Assembly (NCBI GenBank): GCA_015680685.1 | Contig: MNCI01023354.1 | Coordinates: 112,446-176,445, forward strand | DNA length: 64,000 nt | Reading direction: 5' to 3' | From: Gnetum montanum | Lineage: Eukaryota; Streptophyta; Gnetopsida; Gnetales; Gnetaceae | Shown here: piece by piece, positions 11,885-23,728 of the stretch | How positions within the stretch are numbered: position 1 is the stretch's first letter | Layout of the letters: each line of letters begins with the position of its first letter | Notes under the pieces: model-generated | Seen by the model: the letters and a program-made list of their open reading frames with translations, nothing else | Database searches by the model: none | What the model was told of the DNA's origin: nothing | Program-made: the position numbers and the translations under genes

Positions 11885-13589
11885 AATCAACTAGTGTGCT
11901 TCTTAAAGAAGGAAGGCATACACTGGTTTCTTCTTAAATAAGATTCCCACAAGAAGGCAATGCTCCCACAATAGTTAACAGCAACTATTATGTATGCCTT
12001 TTCATTTGACATGGGTGTGATGGAATCCATGAAGTCTATGCCCCAAATGTTGAAGGATTCTAGTGGTTGCATCCACTATTTATGCTCCTCCATTTGAGCA
12101 GTCATCTCACCATCTCGTTAACAACTTTCAAAAGAATGGAAAAATTGGTGAGCATTCTTGAAGATTGTTGGCCAATAATACCCTACCATCAGGATCTTAA
12201 TGATCATGCATCTCCCTGCATAGTGACCCCCACAAAGGCCCTCATGAGTATCTTGGAGAACGCACAATTGATTCGCATCAGAAACACACCAATGAACTAG
12301 GCCATCAGTGCACACCTTGTAAAGGTGTTTGTTGATCTTCATGAAGTATTTATCTTGATGAAGATATTGTTGTTTCTTCCAATGGTCTAACTCTTGTGGC
12401 ATCTCCTAAGTGATAAGATAAGTGAGGATTCCATCATACCACTTAAGTTTAGTGGGCACTTGTTCATTTATTACATCAACAAGAAGGAGGTCATCAGGGA
12501 ACTGATTAGAAAGTAGGCTCTCCTCCTCTCTATTGTTCCATTGTAACTAAGACAAGTGATTAGTGATCACATTTTTAGTTCTTTTTCAATTTACCATTTT
12601 AAGATCATCCACCACCATATGACATGGGGGCTCACCATCAGCTTGTTCATGAGGAAGCAAATGACACTATGATCAGCGTGCACAAAAACTTTGTATCCAA
12701 GCACATAGTGCCTAAATTTCTCCAAGTCATACACCACCGCCATCAACTCTTTTTCTATAGTGTAATTAAGTTGTGCACCCATAATGCTTCGGCTTATGTA
12801 ATGGATGTAATAAGGACATTTTTTATCATCCAAATATGTAAGCACAACTCCCAAGGCCTAGTTCAATGCATTCATCATGATTTGAAATGGATAAAACCAA
12901 TTAGGTGCTCAGAGAATTAGAGTTTCTGCAATCTTCTTCTTAAGCTATTGGAATGTCTTTTCACATTCCTTGGTCTATATGAATGAAGCATCTTTCTTTA
13001 TAAGCTCAACCAACGGTTTAGTGATGTTAGAGAAATTCTCTATGAATCGATGATAGTAGCTAGTGTGTCTAAGAAATGACCAAACATCTTTAACAGTTTC
13101 TGGTTGGTTGTTATTCCTTGGATGGTCCTAATATTTTTAGGGTCCACATCAATCCATTTATGAGATTTTATGGCCCAACACAATGCCCTTTTGGACCATG
13201 AGATAGCTCTTCTTCCAATTAAGCCAAAGATTGGTCTCCACACATCTTTTAAACATGTGCTCAAGGCAGTTCAAGGCTTGCTCAAACATAGTGCCATAGG
13301 TGGAAAAGTCATCCATGAAGACTTCCATCCTACTACCAATCTGCTACTAAAAAATACTCAAGAAAAGGCATTGGAATATTGTAGAGGCATTACATAGACC
13401 AAAAAGCATCTTTTTATATGCAACAATCCCCTAGGGACTTATGAATGTTGTTTTGGCCTAATCTTCTAGCACGATCTAAATTTGGTTATAGCCACTATAA
13501 TCATCTAGAAAGCTGTAATAGAAATTCCCAGAGATAGTGTCCAACACCTAGTCCACAAATGGCAATGAAAATTGATCTTTAAATGTTTT
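11885..13589 (-). pseudogene. Element B pol remains: RT, RNase H and part of integrase
   Basis: Read right to left. The RT catalytic box FMDD is at 13308-13319. RNase H-like sequence (12591-12854) has LDDKKCPYYIHYISRS and KELMAVVYDLEKF. Integrase sequence (11887-12402) has GGHYAGRCM, the zinc-binding region and WGIDFMDSITPMS. Integrase stops abruptly at about 11885-11960, where sequence homologous to ORF3 begins, so a deletion removed the rest of integrase and the pol-ORF3 spacer. The upstream part of RT continues at 23729 across the inserted element A. Stops and frameshifts make it non-functional. Confidence 0.8.
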
Positions 13590-14454
13590 TGATGAACCAC
13601 CATTTTATGTTGGCCCTGACGTTAGGTATGTGACGTCGAAGCCATGACATCGTGTCCACAACATCGAGGCCTTGGTCCAACATTGCATATCTAACATCGA
13701 GGTACATTTCCCAAGTCTATAAATACTATGCCTAGGTTCCCATTTTGAGTTAATTTTTAGTCATTCTTAGTTAGAGTAGCGAAGCTCTTGCAATTTATTT
13801 TCCTTAGAGTTAGAATATTTTCTAAGTGCCCATAGAAGGAGTCTAAAGTGTGTACAATTCTTTGTTCGTGCATTGATGTACCTGAGCATAGTAGTGTGAA
13901 GGAAATAAAATGAAATATTTTGACAATCCTTGAAACACTAAGAATAGCTTAATATTTTTTTAATACATTGTACTTTCTCATTCTTTATTTTAATGCATTT
14001 GAATTAAGCAATTTATTTCTAGTAGTTAATGAACACAAGCACGACCACTTTAAGCATTCATATAGTACTTGGTAACCTAGCAATGCTTAACGTTTGGTAG
14101 CCTAGCAATCCTATATGTGTTCAGGATGTGTCCAAGAAAGTGGGGTGGTTACTTGTGTTAGGCTAGCTAAGCAATAGACATTAGTTTTCAATCTACTCTA
14201 CCCTTATTTTTGTTATAGGCAATAACATCCATAAAATATAAAACGAAAAAAATTCATATACCTCAATTACATTTAAACCATATCCTTGAGCCTCATAAGT
14301 GTAGTTGGGAAAACAAGGAACATTCTCAACATTATTTCACTTCCTAGAGAAACTTGTGTATGAGATAACTATAGGTCCATGGAATTCGACCGAATTGTGT
14401 GTGACACCTTAGTGATTCATATGGTTGGGCATAGGGGTACCTCACCGCTCATCA
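13590..14454 (+). repeat. 5' LTR of element A
   Basis: 865 bases, TGATGAACC...CGCTCATCA. TATA-like TCTATAAATAC lies at about 13715. Upstream of it (13617-13705) is an array of ACGTCGA/ACATCGAGGCC-type units. It aligns along its length with 22903-23728. Confidence 0.9.
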
Positions 14455-14455
14455 T

Positions 14456-14473
14456 TGGCACTATTTTCGATGA
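14456..14473 (+). promoter_or_regulatory. Primer binding site of element A, tRNA-Asp type, decayed
   Basis: TGGCACTATTTTCGATGA follows the LTR after one T. It matches the plant Asp-tRNA primer site pattern TGGCGCCGTTGCCGGGGA at about 11 of 18 positions, and most differences are G to A or C to T. The assignment rests on my recollection of the Athila/Tat primer site. Confidence 0.6.
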
Positions 14474-14613
14474 CCTTTTGTTGTTTTTTGCATTATCTAA
14501 GACTTAGTGAAAAGTATTTAAATCGTTGGAATGAACCTTAGAGTCATATCTTATTTCACAATTACTACAACAAATTCTTACAGCACACTATGATTTTTAA
14601 TCGCTAGCTAAAA

Positions 14614-16960
14614 ATGTCTTCTTCTCATAGGAGCGCTTCTTCATCCAAGGTCAATAGAGTTAATCCACTGAAGCCTTAACAGTATTGAATTATATATACT
14701 CATCCTGATGAGTATGTGCCAAACTTCACCCTCATCCTACACTAGGATGAATAGCTATAGTAGTGTGACATGGAGGGATACATTGTGTTGCTGCCTAATC
14801 ATGCTACTCTTGCAATGCTCTATCAAATGCTTATGTGATGTGGTCTTCAAGATCGCCATGGGGAGTATAATGTAGAAGATGTCGATGCCAAGGATTATCA
14901 TCCCATCGAAGCATAACACTTGTGAGATTGGTAGCTGGAATAGCGCTATGAGTTTTTGAAGGGAAAAGGGCCTAATGATCCTCCATTCTTATTGTACCAA
15001 CAAGCTAGTGGAGAACCCTTCTTTGGGGGCTTTCCAATCAATGATGCTCCTTTCTTTAAGTTTAGCGATGAAGATCGAAACCAAAATCTACACTTCATGA
15101 TTCATAATCATGATTCTAGTAATAAGAGATCTAATGACAACAAAGGAGCCGGAGGGGCAAATCAAGATAGGAATGTAAATAAGAAGCAAGATCATGATCA
15201 TGGTCATGATCACTAAAGAGGTGGTAGTAGGCACCATGATGGTGCTAGTTCTCCTTCCTCTTCTCCTTCTTCTTCTTCTTCTTCTTCTTCTGGCTCTGAT
15301 TGTGATCATAGAAGGCAAGATCATGATGGGGATGATCAGAATGAATGAAACAACTGATAGGACCAAAATAATCAAAGGGACCATTGGGACAGACAAGATT
15401 AAGGGTGCAGATGTTCAAGAGAGGCACATTGCCATGAATGAAGGGGTAGTTGAGGGCATTGTAGGAACCATGATCAAGGCCTCAATGAGCCTCTATTTGC
15501 TACTTGAAACATGCTTAACATCACAAAGGCAGTCAGAATCCCAACAAGGCATGTGAAAGATAGTCGAATCAAATAGTTAGACATGAATAATATTCCTTGA
15601 TTTGAAGGGGGATATAACTTTGATCCGCTGAATAATCTTCAAGCTTTCCAAGATGCATGTTCCTTGCAAAACATAGTGAATAAGTGGCAGAAATTGAAGT
15701 TGTTCCCAAGGACACTCATGAAAGAAGAAGAGAACTGGTACTAATCCTTAGAATTAAAATCTATCAGACGATGGAGTACCATGCTTGAGTTATTCAATGA
15801 TAAGTATCAAACATACTCCAGGGTGTCCAACTTAAGGAAGCAAATTCAAGGGTGGAAATAAGGAACACACAAACCCTTGGATGCCACCATTAGCCGATAC
15901 TATGCCTTGATGCACAAATGTCCTAGCCATGGTTATTCTCAATTAGCTCAACTTCACCACATTGTAAACGAGCTTTGTAATGAAACAAGGAAAACCTTTG
16001 GTGTCTATGCCCAAGGGTGATTGTTAGAACTAACTACCCATCAAGTACAAAGGTTAATAGAGAAGGTCACCAAAGAGGAGGATGAACTAAGAAAAAGAGA
16101 AAGTGCATAGGAGTACAACCATGATCCTTCCATTTGCAAGAGGGAGGTGTGGTTCTACGACAATGAGGACGAATCGATATTTGATGAGGGGATGCATAAG
16201 AAAACCTTGCCACTTCAATCATTCCAATTTTAACTTATGGATAAGGTTGATCAATTAAGTGACTCCATGGATAGCATATTTCAAGTTATCCTCAAAATTG
16301 CTAAAGAGTCCAGAGAACTAGGTAGTGACCATGAGCACAGGAGGTGCAAGAAAGCTGAATATGCATATTACAAAGGTAAAGGAAAAATTGTTGTAATAGA
16401 AGAGGTTGCGAATAGTGAATTAGATGATGATCGTGAATGTGATGTCTACCAGTATAAACATCCTAAGGAATGTTGTCCTATTGTTTCACATCTTCAGGAG
16501 TCTAGGATGTATGCCTTACATCCACAACTTACACAATGGAAAACATCCAGATGATTACCTTATCCTTAGGGTAATCTCAGGCAATTCCATCGGCAACAAC
16601 CATATTATCCAAGTGGAGCTCCATTGCAACTGTATGAATAGTATCAATAGTGGTAGCAACCACAATCATGGGCGCTTGCACTGCCAAGGCAATAATACCC
16701 TTATTGGCAACCTAATCCATATGGTTACCACGTGCAGTAACCCATGTCTCCACGTGACTCTTCTAGTCATGTTTCTAATATTCAACCTTACTACCACCCT
16801 TCTAATTATTACCGAGCTCATTTTCCACATGAAAAAAGGGATGCCACCTCTTATCCTTATCCTCCTCTTGTCCCTGCACATACTCCTCCTCCTGTTGCAC
16901 AGCTACCACCTGCTCCTCCTATGCAAGGTGAACTGCCTACTCAACCATAACAATGCAATG
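14614..16960 (+). pseudogene. Element A gag, decayed
   Basis: ATG at 14614 starts MSSSHRSA. An N-terminal block has YTHPDEYVPNF. A His/Asp/Asn- and Ser-rich linker (15100-15300) follows, with a TCT-repeat serine run at about 15256-15292. The gag core (about 15580-16100) has MNNIPRFEGGYNFDPLNNLQ, then SLELKSIRRWSTMLELFNDK, similar to Retrotrans_gag. A basic C-terminal part (16237-16554) has a zinc-knuckle remnant near 16437 in which the second Cys is Tyr. The region after it is Pro/Tyr-rich. Several in-frame stops are present. Confidence 0.75.
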
Positions 16961-17149
16961 CTATAAGGGTTGTTAATTTGCAATCCAATCATCAATCGAA
17001 AGGGTCGAATGTCTAATCAAAGAAAAGACCTTTCTTTCAACCCCATAGTCCACCTAAGCCTTCACCTACACTGATGGTTGATAACCCTGCTCCTGCCTCT
17101 TCCTCTATATCAAATTCTTTCAAGCCTCCTTCAAACCAAACTTTTCTAA

Positions 17150-17640
17150 GGATCCATACTGTAATGCTTACTCACACGGTGTCTAATTGGATCAGTGTAG
17201 GAAATCTTCCTAGAAAATTAGTTGATCCTAGAAGTCCTTTGAATTATTTGTAGATTGCTAGGAATGAACCATGCAAGGCTCTTCTCAATTCATGTTCTAG
17301 TGTTAATTTGATTTCTCATGAGATGTACACTACTTGGAACCTGCCTTCTCTCAAGAAGAGAAACATCAAATTGAAATTGGTAGACCAGTCCATCACTGTT
17401 CCATTGGGACTAGTAGAAGACATTGTGGCCACTATTTGTGGGTGGTCTTATCCTGTTGATTTCCTAGTAATCAAAGTGGAGAACTGCATAAGGAACTTCC
17501 CAATCATTATGGTAAGGGCATGGCTAAGCACCATTGATGCAAGAATGGGCATCAAAGATCTTTCCCTAGATACATCTAAAAAATGCATTTGGAAAGATCG
17601 AGAAGAAGAGAGTTCCATGCATTGTGTATAGTGATAGTAG
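17150..17640 (+). pseudogene. Element A protease region, decayed
   Basis: This matches the same stretch in D and B: CKALLNSCSSVNLISHEMY where D has CKALLDFGSSVCLIFHDMY, then LVEDIVATICGWSYPVDFLV and MGIKDLSL. The catalytic Asp of the aspartic protease motif is Asn in A, a G to A change, and the Gly is also lost. Not active. Confidence 0.7.
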
Positions 17641-18189
17641 GTGCAATTGTGTGTAGAAACTTTGGGCCATAAAGCAAGCATCTATCTCTACATGCAAGTA
17701 GTATGCACCAAAAGTTGAAATTCAAAGGTGTCTGTATGTAGTAGCCACAAAACAAGAGGGCACCCAGTGGCTGACCATTGATTCAGAGAGTAACACACTT
17801 TACATGAAACCAGTTGAGAGCCTAACATGTGAATATGTCACAAGCATGGATCAACTTGAGCAATTTCATCACCAACTCTCTAAAGATACAAATGATGATA
17901 CCCACTAGGAAGAGTTGGAAATTCCTGAGAAATTTAAGTAAGAGCCCCTTGAATTGAAAATGTTACTGGATGGAATGAAATATGTATTTTGAAAAAATAA
18001 GAAGCCAGTTGTAATCAATGCAAGACTTACTCTAGAATAGAAAGACATGCTATTGAAGGTAGTTGAAAGATGATCAGTAGCTTTTGCTTGGTCATATTCT
18101 GAACTCACAAGGATTGATCCTAGGATATGCCAACATTGCATTTACACTGACCTAGCCATTAAGCCACAATGACAACCACAAATGTGATT

Positions 18190-20740
18190 GAATCCCAAAT
18201 TGTAGCAAATCATCAAAGAGGAAATTGAGCAACTCCTCAAGGCAAGGTTCATTTATCCCATTGCAAATAGTGAGTGAGTTAGTCCACTTGTAATTATGCC
18301 AAAGAAGGGTGGCGAGTGGTGAGTCTACATTAACTTTAGGCTACTGAATATGGCAACATTCAAAGGTCATTTTCTGTTGCCATTTGTTGACCAGGTGCTT
18401 GACACCATATCAAGGAATTGTTACTATAGTTTCCTAAATTGTTATGGTGGCTATAACCAAATTCAAATTGCACTAGAGGACTAAGAAAAGACAACGTTCA
18501 TAAGTCTCTAGGGAACTTTTGCATATTGTAAAATGTCGTTTGGTCTATGCAATGCTCTTGCAACATTTCAATGCCTAGTCCTAAGCATCTTTTAGTAGTA
18601 GATTAGTAGTGGTGTGGAAGTTTTCATGGATGACTAGCTATATTTGAGCAAGCCCTAGACCACCTTGAGTAAGTGCTAAATTGTGTGTTGAAACCAAGTT
18701 GTAGCACAATTGGTAGAAAAGTCACCTCATGGTCTAGGAGGCCATTGTATTGGGGCACAAAATCTCACAAGTAGGAATTGAGGTGGACCCTACAAAAATA
18801 AGGATCATCCAAGGAATAACCCCCTAGCCAGAAACAATTAAAGATGTGCAGTCATTTCTTGGACATACTGGCTACTACCGGTGCTTCATAGAGAATTTCT
18901 CTAAGATCACAAAGACATTGGTGAAGCTAACAAAGAGAGATGCTCCCTTAATCTAGATTGCATAATGTGAGAAATTATTCTAGTAACTGAAAGAGAAGCT
19001 TGTAGAAACTCCAATCCTATAAATCCACGACTAGTCCACGCCATTCCATATCATGACAAATGCATTGAATTATGACTTGGAAGCCATTCTGATGTAGTTA
19101 GATAATAAGAAATGTCCATACTACATCCACTATAATAGCCAAAGCATTATGGGTGCACAACTAAACTACACCACCATAGAGAAAGAATTGATGGCTATGG
19201 TGTTCACTCTAGAAACGTTCAAGCACCATGTGCTTGGATACAAAGTGCTTGTGTGCATAGACCACAATGCCATCCACTTCCCAATGAACAAGCCAATGCT
19301 TAGTGGCTGGTGATCTTACAAAAATTTGATCTCATGATGGTAGATCGAAAGGGCACTAAGAATGTGATCACTGATCACTTGTCTTGGTTGCGATGGGATG
19401 ATAAAGAGGAAGAAAACCCACTCTCTAACATGTTTCTTAATGAAATCCTCTTTACTAGGGCTATAACTAAACAAATGCCCAATGATCCAAAATGGTATGA
19501 TGGCATTCTCACCTATCTTCTCACTCGAGAGATGACACAAGGGTTGGACCATCAAAAGAAATAGTAGTTTCTTCATCAAGTATAGCACTTCATGGAGATC
19601 AATGGACATCTCTACAAGGTGTGCATTAATGACTTGGTTCATTGGTATGTCCTTGATACTAATCAACTGCACGTTCTTCAAGATTCTCATGAAGGTCCTT
19701 GTAGAGGACACTATGCTGGGAGATGCATGACCATTAAAATCCTAATGACATAGTACTATTGGCCAATACTCTTCAAGGATGCTCACCATTACATCTGATC
19801 TTGTAAACGATGCCAACGAGATGGTGGAATGACTACTCAAATGGAGGAACCTCAACAATGGATTCAACCACTAGAACCATTCAACATCTGGGGCATTGAT
19901 TTCATGGCTCCCATCACATCCATGTCAAATGGTACATCATAGTTGTTATTGACTATTGTATGAAATGGGTAGAAGCAGCAGCCATCATCGACTGTACATA
20001 TTCTATTGCTACTTGGTTTGTACAACAAAACATTGTAAATAGCTTTGTTGTGCCATGTGCATTAATTTTTGACAATGGAACTCACTTTACAGGTATTACT
20101 TTTCAGAAGCTCATGCAACGCTTGGGGGTTGAACATAGACTCACAACACCTTACCATTCCTAAGCTAATGGTCAAGCTGAGGTTACCAATAGGGAAATCA
20201 GAAGGTTACTGATAAGAAATGTTAGCAAGTATAGGAAGGACCAGAGCACAAAACTCAATGATGCCCTTTGGGCCTACCACTCAACTTGGAAACTTTCTAT
20301 AGGCTACTCTCGCTATGAGCTTGTGTACAATAAACTACCAATACTTCTTATTCAATCTAAACTTTGTACTCTTTCAACAACTTGTGACCTTGACCTTGAC
20401 TTAAGTCTAGCCCAAAAAGAAAGACTAATGAATCTCAACCTACTAGATGAAAACTGATTAGTAGCCTTATCATCTAATGAGTTACATAAGGCCTATAACA
20501 AAAAGTGTCATGACCTCAAAAATTAGAAAAGTCAAATTTCAACTGGAAGATAAGGTTCTCTACTAGAACCCAACACATGTACCTCAACAAACTAAGTTCC
20601 AAATGTTGTGTGAAGGACCTTATATCATTTATAAGACTTTTCCTTCTGGGGCCATGATGATTTGTAAACCTAAGATCCCAAAGAAGAAATAAATGGTCAA
20701 TAGCCAACAAATTAAACCTTTCCATAAGCATACGCTAGCT
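18190..20740 (+). pseudogene. Element A RT, RNase H and integrase, decayed
   Basis: RT: ARFIYPIANSE and VSPLVIMPKKGGEW lead to the catalytic box FMDD at 18623-18634, followed directly by a stop. RNase H is around 19010-19430, with TIEKELMAMVF-like sequence and the end block TDHLSWLRWDD. Integrase (about 19500-20740) keeps GRCMTIKIL, WGIDFMAPIT, FDNGTHFTG and NGQAEVTNREI, so all three positions of the DDE triad can be seen, but a stop separates the second Asp block from the Glu block. A chromodomain was not seen; the C-terminus has FQLEDKVLY and KPFHKH. Confidence 0.8.
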
Positions 20741-21430
20741 AACACAATAAGCACCTCATTTGATGGACAACTACACTCCATATTTCAGATCTCCTCCTCT
20801 CAACTTAGTTGTGGGAGAGATGACCACTCATGCTAATCATACAAGCACCTCCTCAATTTTTCAAACTTTTTGTTTTACACATTCTTTATTTTACATCTCT
20901 TTGTTTTCATGTTATTAATCTTTTCTAGTTTTTGGTTTACATCATCGTTAGTACATTTGCTATTTCTTGAATATTTTACACTTTCTGTTATATTTTCTTT
21001 TATTTGATGCAATTTTCTAACTTTTTGTTAATTAGTACTAGGTACATTGATAATTCATTACTTGATGGTGGTATGTACTATTATTTTTATTTGATTGTTG
21101 ATGTTTGGTTTCTAGATTTGAATTTTGTTACGAATAATTAAGACGGTTTCTTTTCATGTAACAGGCAGTGAATTTACAACATCCACCCATCCGCACACTC
21201 TATGGTTTTTCTTGTTTTAGAAACATGCAGTCCCTCTTTCATTAATAAAATTTTAATAAATTTGTGACTTTGGTAGTTTCCGAAATTGGGAAGGATTCAA
21301 AGGTTTGAACAAGGTGTGGCTTTAAGAAGATTTAGTATTCTTTGTACTTTTCTATTTACCTAGGTGGATGTCTGTTTTCATGAATTTCTTACCATTCCAT
21401 GCTAATTAGTAAAGGAAGTTGAATAAGTCA

Positions 21431-21676
21431 TTGCATGGTGTGGTTCTCATAAGAAAATTTTAAAAAATGATGAGAATTCAAAGCATACCCCTTGGACAAA
21501 ATAAATGCATACATCCTTGCATGGTGTGGTTCTGATCAAGGCAAAAGAAAAAAAATAGATGAGGATTCAAAGAACATCCCTTAGACAAAATAAATGTATG
21601 TGTCTTTGCATGGTGTGGTTCCCATTTCAAAAAAAAAATAATGAGAATTCAAAGCACACCCCTTAGACAAAATAAA
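21431..21676 (+). repeat. Three tandem copies of the hairpin repeat in element A
   Basis: Units begin TTGCATGGTGTGGTTC at 21431, 21517 and 21606 (periods 86 and 89). Each unit carries GGTGTGGTTCCCATT early and a roughly complementary AATGAGAATTCAAAGCACACC late, with an A-rich loop. The third copy is best preserved. Confidence 0.8.
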
Positions 21677-22593
21677 CAGGCTACAAGAACTAGTTATGAG
21701 AGTAGTCTCCTCTAACTAAGGCCCTTCCTCACTTCCTATTTTTTCTCTAATTTGGAATGGTGGTTGTTTTGTGGGAGCACTCTTGTATCTCAGGGGATGG
21801 ATTAGTCTTAGAATGTCAATGCAAAGTTACTAAATGTGGTTGGTTTCGGTTTGGACTAAGGATGGATTCTATCAAGTCATTTAACCAAAAATCCATAAGG
21901 GACTTCATGTGACCATACTTAGCAACTCCATTCCACTCACTCTCTCATCCATCTATGCTTTCCATGTCTCACCTCACTATCGATTCCATGTTTTGGTTCG
22001 ATGTCTTGATTTGATGTGTCAAGATTATTAGTTAGTTTCTTTCAGGTTTTTGTACTTAACCTTTCGTAACCATTAATCATCCATGGTTTGAAGTTATGCA
22101 AGGGCATAAAAGGTTTGTGCCTACTATGGGAAGGACCCACTTGCATATCTTTTGGTTTGGTTAGTTAAAAAATTTACCCTTAGACACTCTTACAATCAAA
22201 TATTTTTGTTTACCCATCAATGATATCCAATTATGCATATCTTTGCAATAGTTTTTAGTGAATTATGTTTTTTTATTGTTGTGAATTCTTACATCCACTT
22301 CAAATATTTCCTTGTATTGAAATTTTTTAAATTTAATGAACCACTTAATTTAATTAACCCTATTTGTTAGCCTTCCCACTAATACTACTCAAGGAACCAA
22401 TCAACCACAATCACAACCTAGTTGAGTGTAACCACCAACAAGATAAGGCATTTAACCACTATGTATTACACTTTACATACTAATTCATGATTTTATTATG
22501 ATTGTAATGGAAAACATGGATTGGAAGTAGGATTATCTTAACCAAGGATGATGCAGCTAGATGACACAATGAGGACCATTCACAATTGTTAGA

Positions 22594-22594
22594 T

Positions 22595-22636
<42 letters not shown>

Positions 22637-22653
22637 TCTCTCTCTCTCTCTCA
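22594..22653 (+). repeat. (TC)n microsatellite
   Basis: About 60 bases of TC dinucleotides with a single AC interruption near 22631. It lies close to where ORF3 has been lost from element A. Confidence 0.95.
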
Positions 22654-22871
22654 TTCCTCTGCTACAAAAGAGATGTTAGATGTCAATGTTATTCAAGGTG
22701 TTCACCTCTCTTATCATGAACACCCAAGAATATAGGCAATAGACAATTTCATACACTTGGGCACTCAGAGTTTGTATGTCTATTTCATCTAATTCAGTTT
22801 GTATAAGAGTCAATAACCACATACCTACCTAATATGTGTTGTATAGAACTTGTTCCACCTCTTCTTCACTT

Positions 22872-22902
22872 GAGGACGAGTTTTCATTTAGTCGTGGGGG
22901 TA
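22872..22902 (+). promoter_or_regulatory. Polypurine tract region of element A
   Basis: GAGGACGAGTTTTCATTTAG followed by TCGTGGGGGTA directly before the 3' LTR. The same GAC.AGTTTT...GGGGGT block precedes the 3' LTR in C, D, B and, in part, F. This is the expected place for the plus-strand DNA primer. Confidence 0.8.
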
Positions 22903-23728
22903 TGATGAACCATTATTTTATGTTGACCTTGACATTGTGTATACAACGTTGGGGCCTTGGTCCAACGTCACATATCCGATGTCAAGGTATATTCCCCAAG
23001 TCTATAAATACCATGCTTGGGCTTCTGTTTTGAGTCAGTTTTTAGTCATTCTTAGTTAAATTAGTGAAGCTCTTGCAGTTTATTTTCCTTAAAGTTAGAA
23101 TATTTTCTAAGTGCCCACAGAAGGATTCTAAGGCATGTATGACTTTTTTTTGAGCATTGATGTACCTAATCTCAACAGTGTGACAGAAATAAAATGAACT
23201 CTTTTGACAATCCTTGTAGCACTAAGAATAGCTTAATATTTCATTTAATGCATTTTAATTTCTCTCTCTTTATTTTAATTCATTTAAATTAAGCAATTTA
23301 TTTCCAATAGTTAATGAATGTAAGCACGACCACTTCAAGCATTCATATAGTGCTTGGTAACCTAGCAACACTTAATGTTCGGTAGCCCAACAATGCTATA
23401 TGTGTCCAAGAAAGTGGGGCAGTTACTTGTGTTAGGCTAGCTAGGCAATAGACATTAGTTTTCAATCTACTCTACCCTTATTCTTATTACAAACAATTAC
23501 ATCTATAAAATATAAAATGACAAAAATTCATATACCTCAATTACACTTAAACCATACCCTTGAGCCTCACAAGTGTAGTTGGGATGACAATGAACATTCT
23601 TAACGTTGTTTCACTTCCTAGAGAAACTAGTGTATGAGATAACTATAGGTCCACAAGATTTGACCAGATCATACATAATTGCCTAGTGATTTATATGGTT
23701 TGGCGTAAAGGTATCTCACCACTCATCA
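22903..23728 (+). repeat. 3' LTR of element A
   Basis: 826 bases, TGATGAACC...CACTCATCA. It aligns with the 5' LTR with many point changes and small indels, indicating an old insertion. Confidence 0.9.

Larger units (their letters stand above)
20780..22892 (+). mobile_element. Element A spacer between pol and 3' LTR
   Basis: Non-coding. It corresponds to the pol-ORF3 spacer in C (32100-34230) and D (43900-45930). It holds three copies of the hairpin repeat (21431-21676) and a long TC run. ORF3 is absent: similarity to C is lost near 22520 and resumes at the polypurine tract, implying a deletion of about 2 kb in A or its ancestor. Confidence 0.65.
13590..23728 (+). mobile_element. Element A, Athila-like Ty3/gypsy retrotransposon, complete ends but decayed
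   Basis: LTR-to-LTR unit on the plus strand with PBS, gag, PR, RT, RNase H, INT, spacer, polypurine tract and 3' LTR. The ends are TGATGA and TCATCA. The flanks GTTTT (13585-13589) and GTTGT (23729-23733) are a probable 5-base target duplication with one change. Removing A joins ATCTTTAAATGTTTT to CAGGTTTAACAGCCT, matching an uninterrupted stretch of element D near 48320, so A is nested in B. It lacks the ORF3 found in B, C and D. Confidence 0.88.

Noticed and set aside
15088-15556. Open frames with Arg- or Leu-rich runs on both strands
   Set aside because: They are other-frame readings of the TCT repeat in gag of element A.
16424-16966. 180-codon open frame in element A
   Set aside because: It overlaps gag in another frame; its Leu/His-rich composition is the shadow of the Pro/Tyr-rich gag tail.
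21431-21676. CRISPR-like array
   Set aside because: Three diverged hairpin units inside a retrotransposon in a plant genome, with no spacer structure; a tandem repeat.
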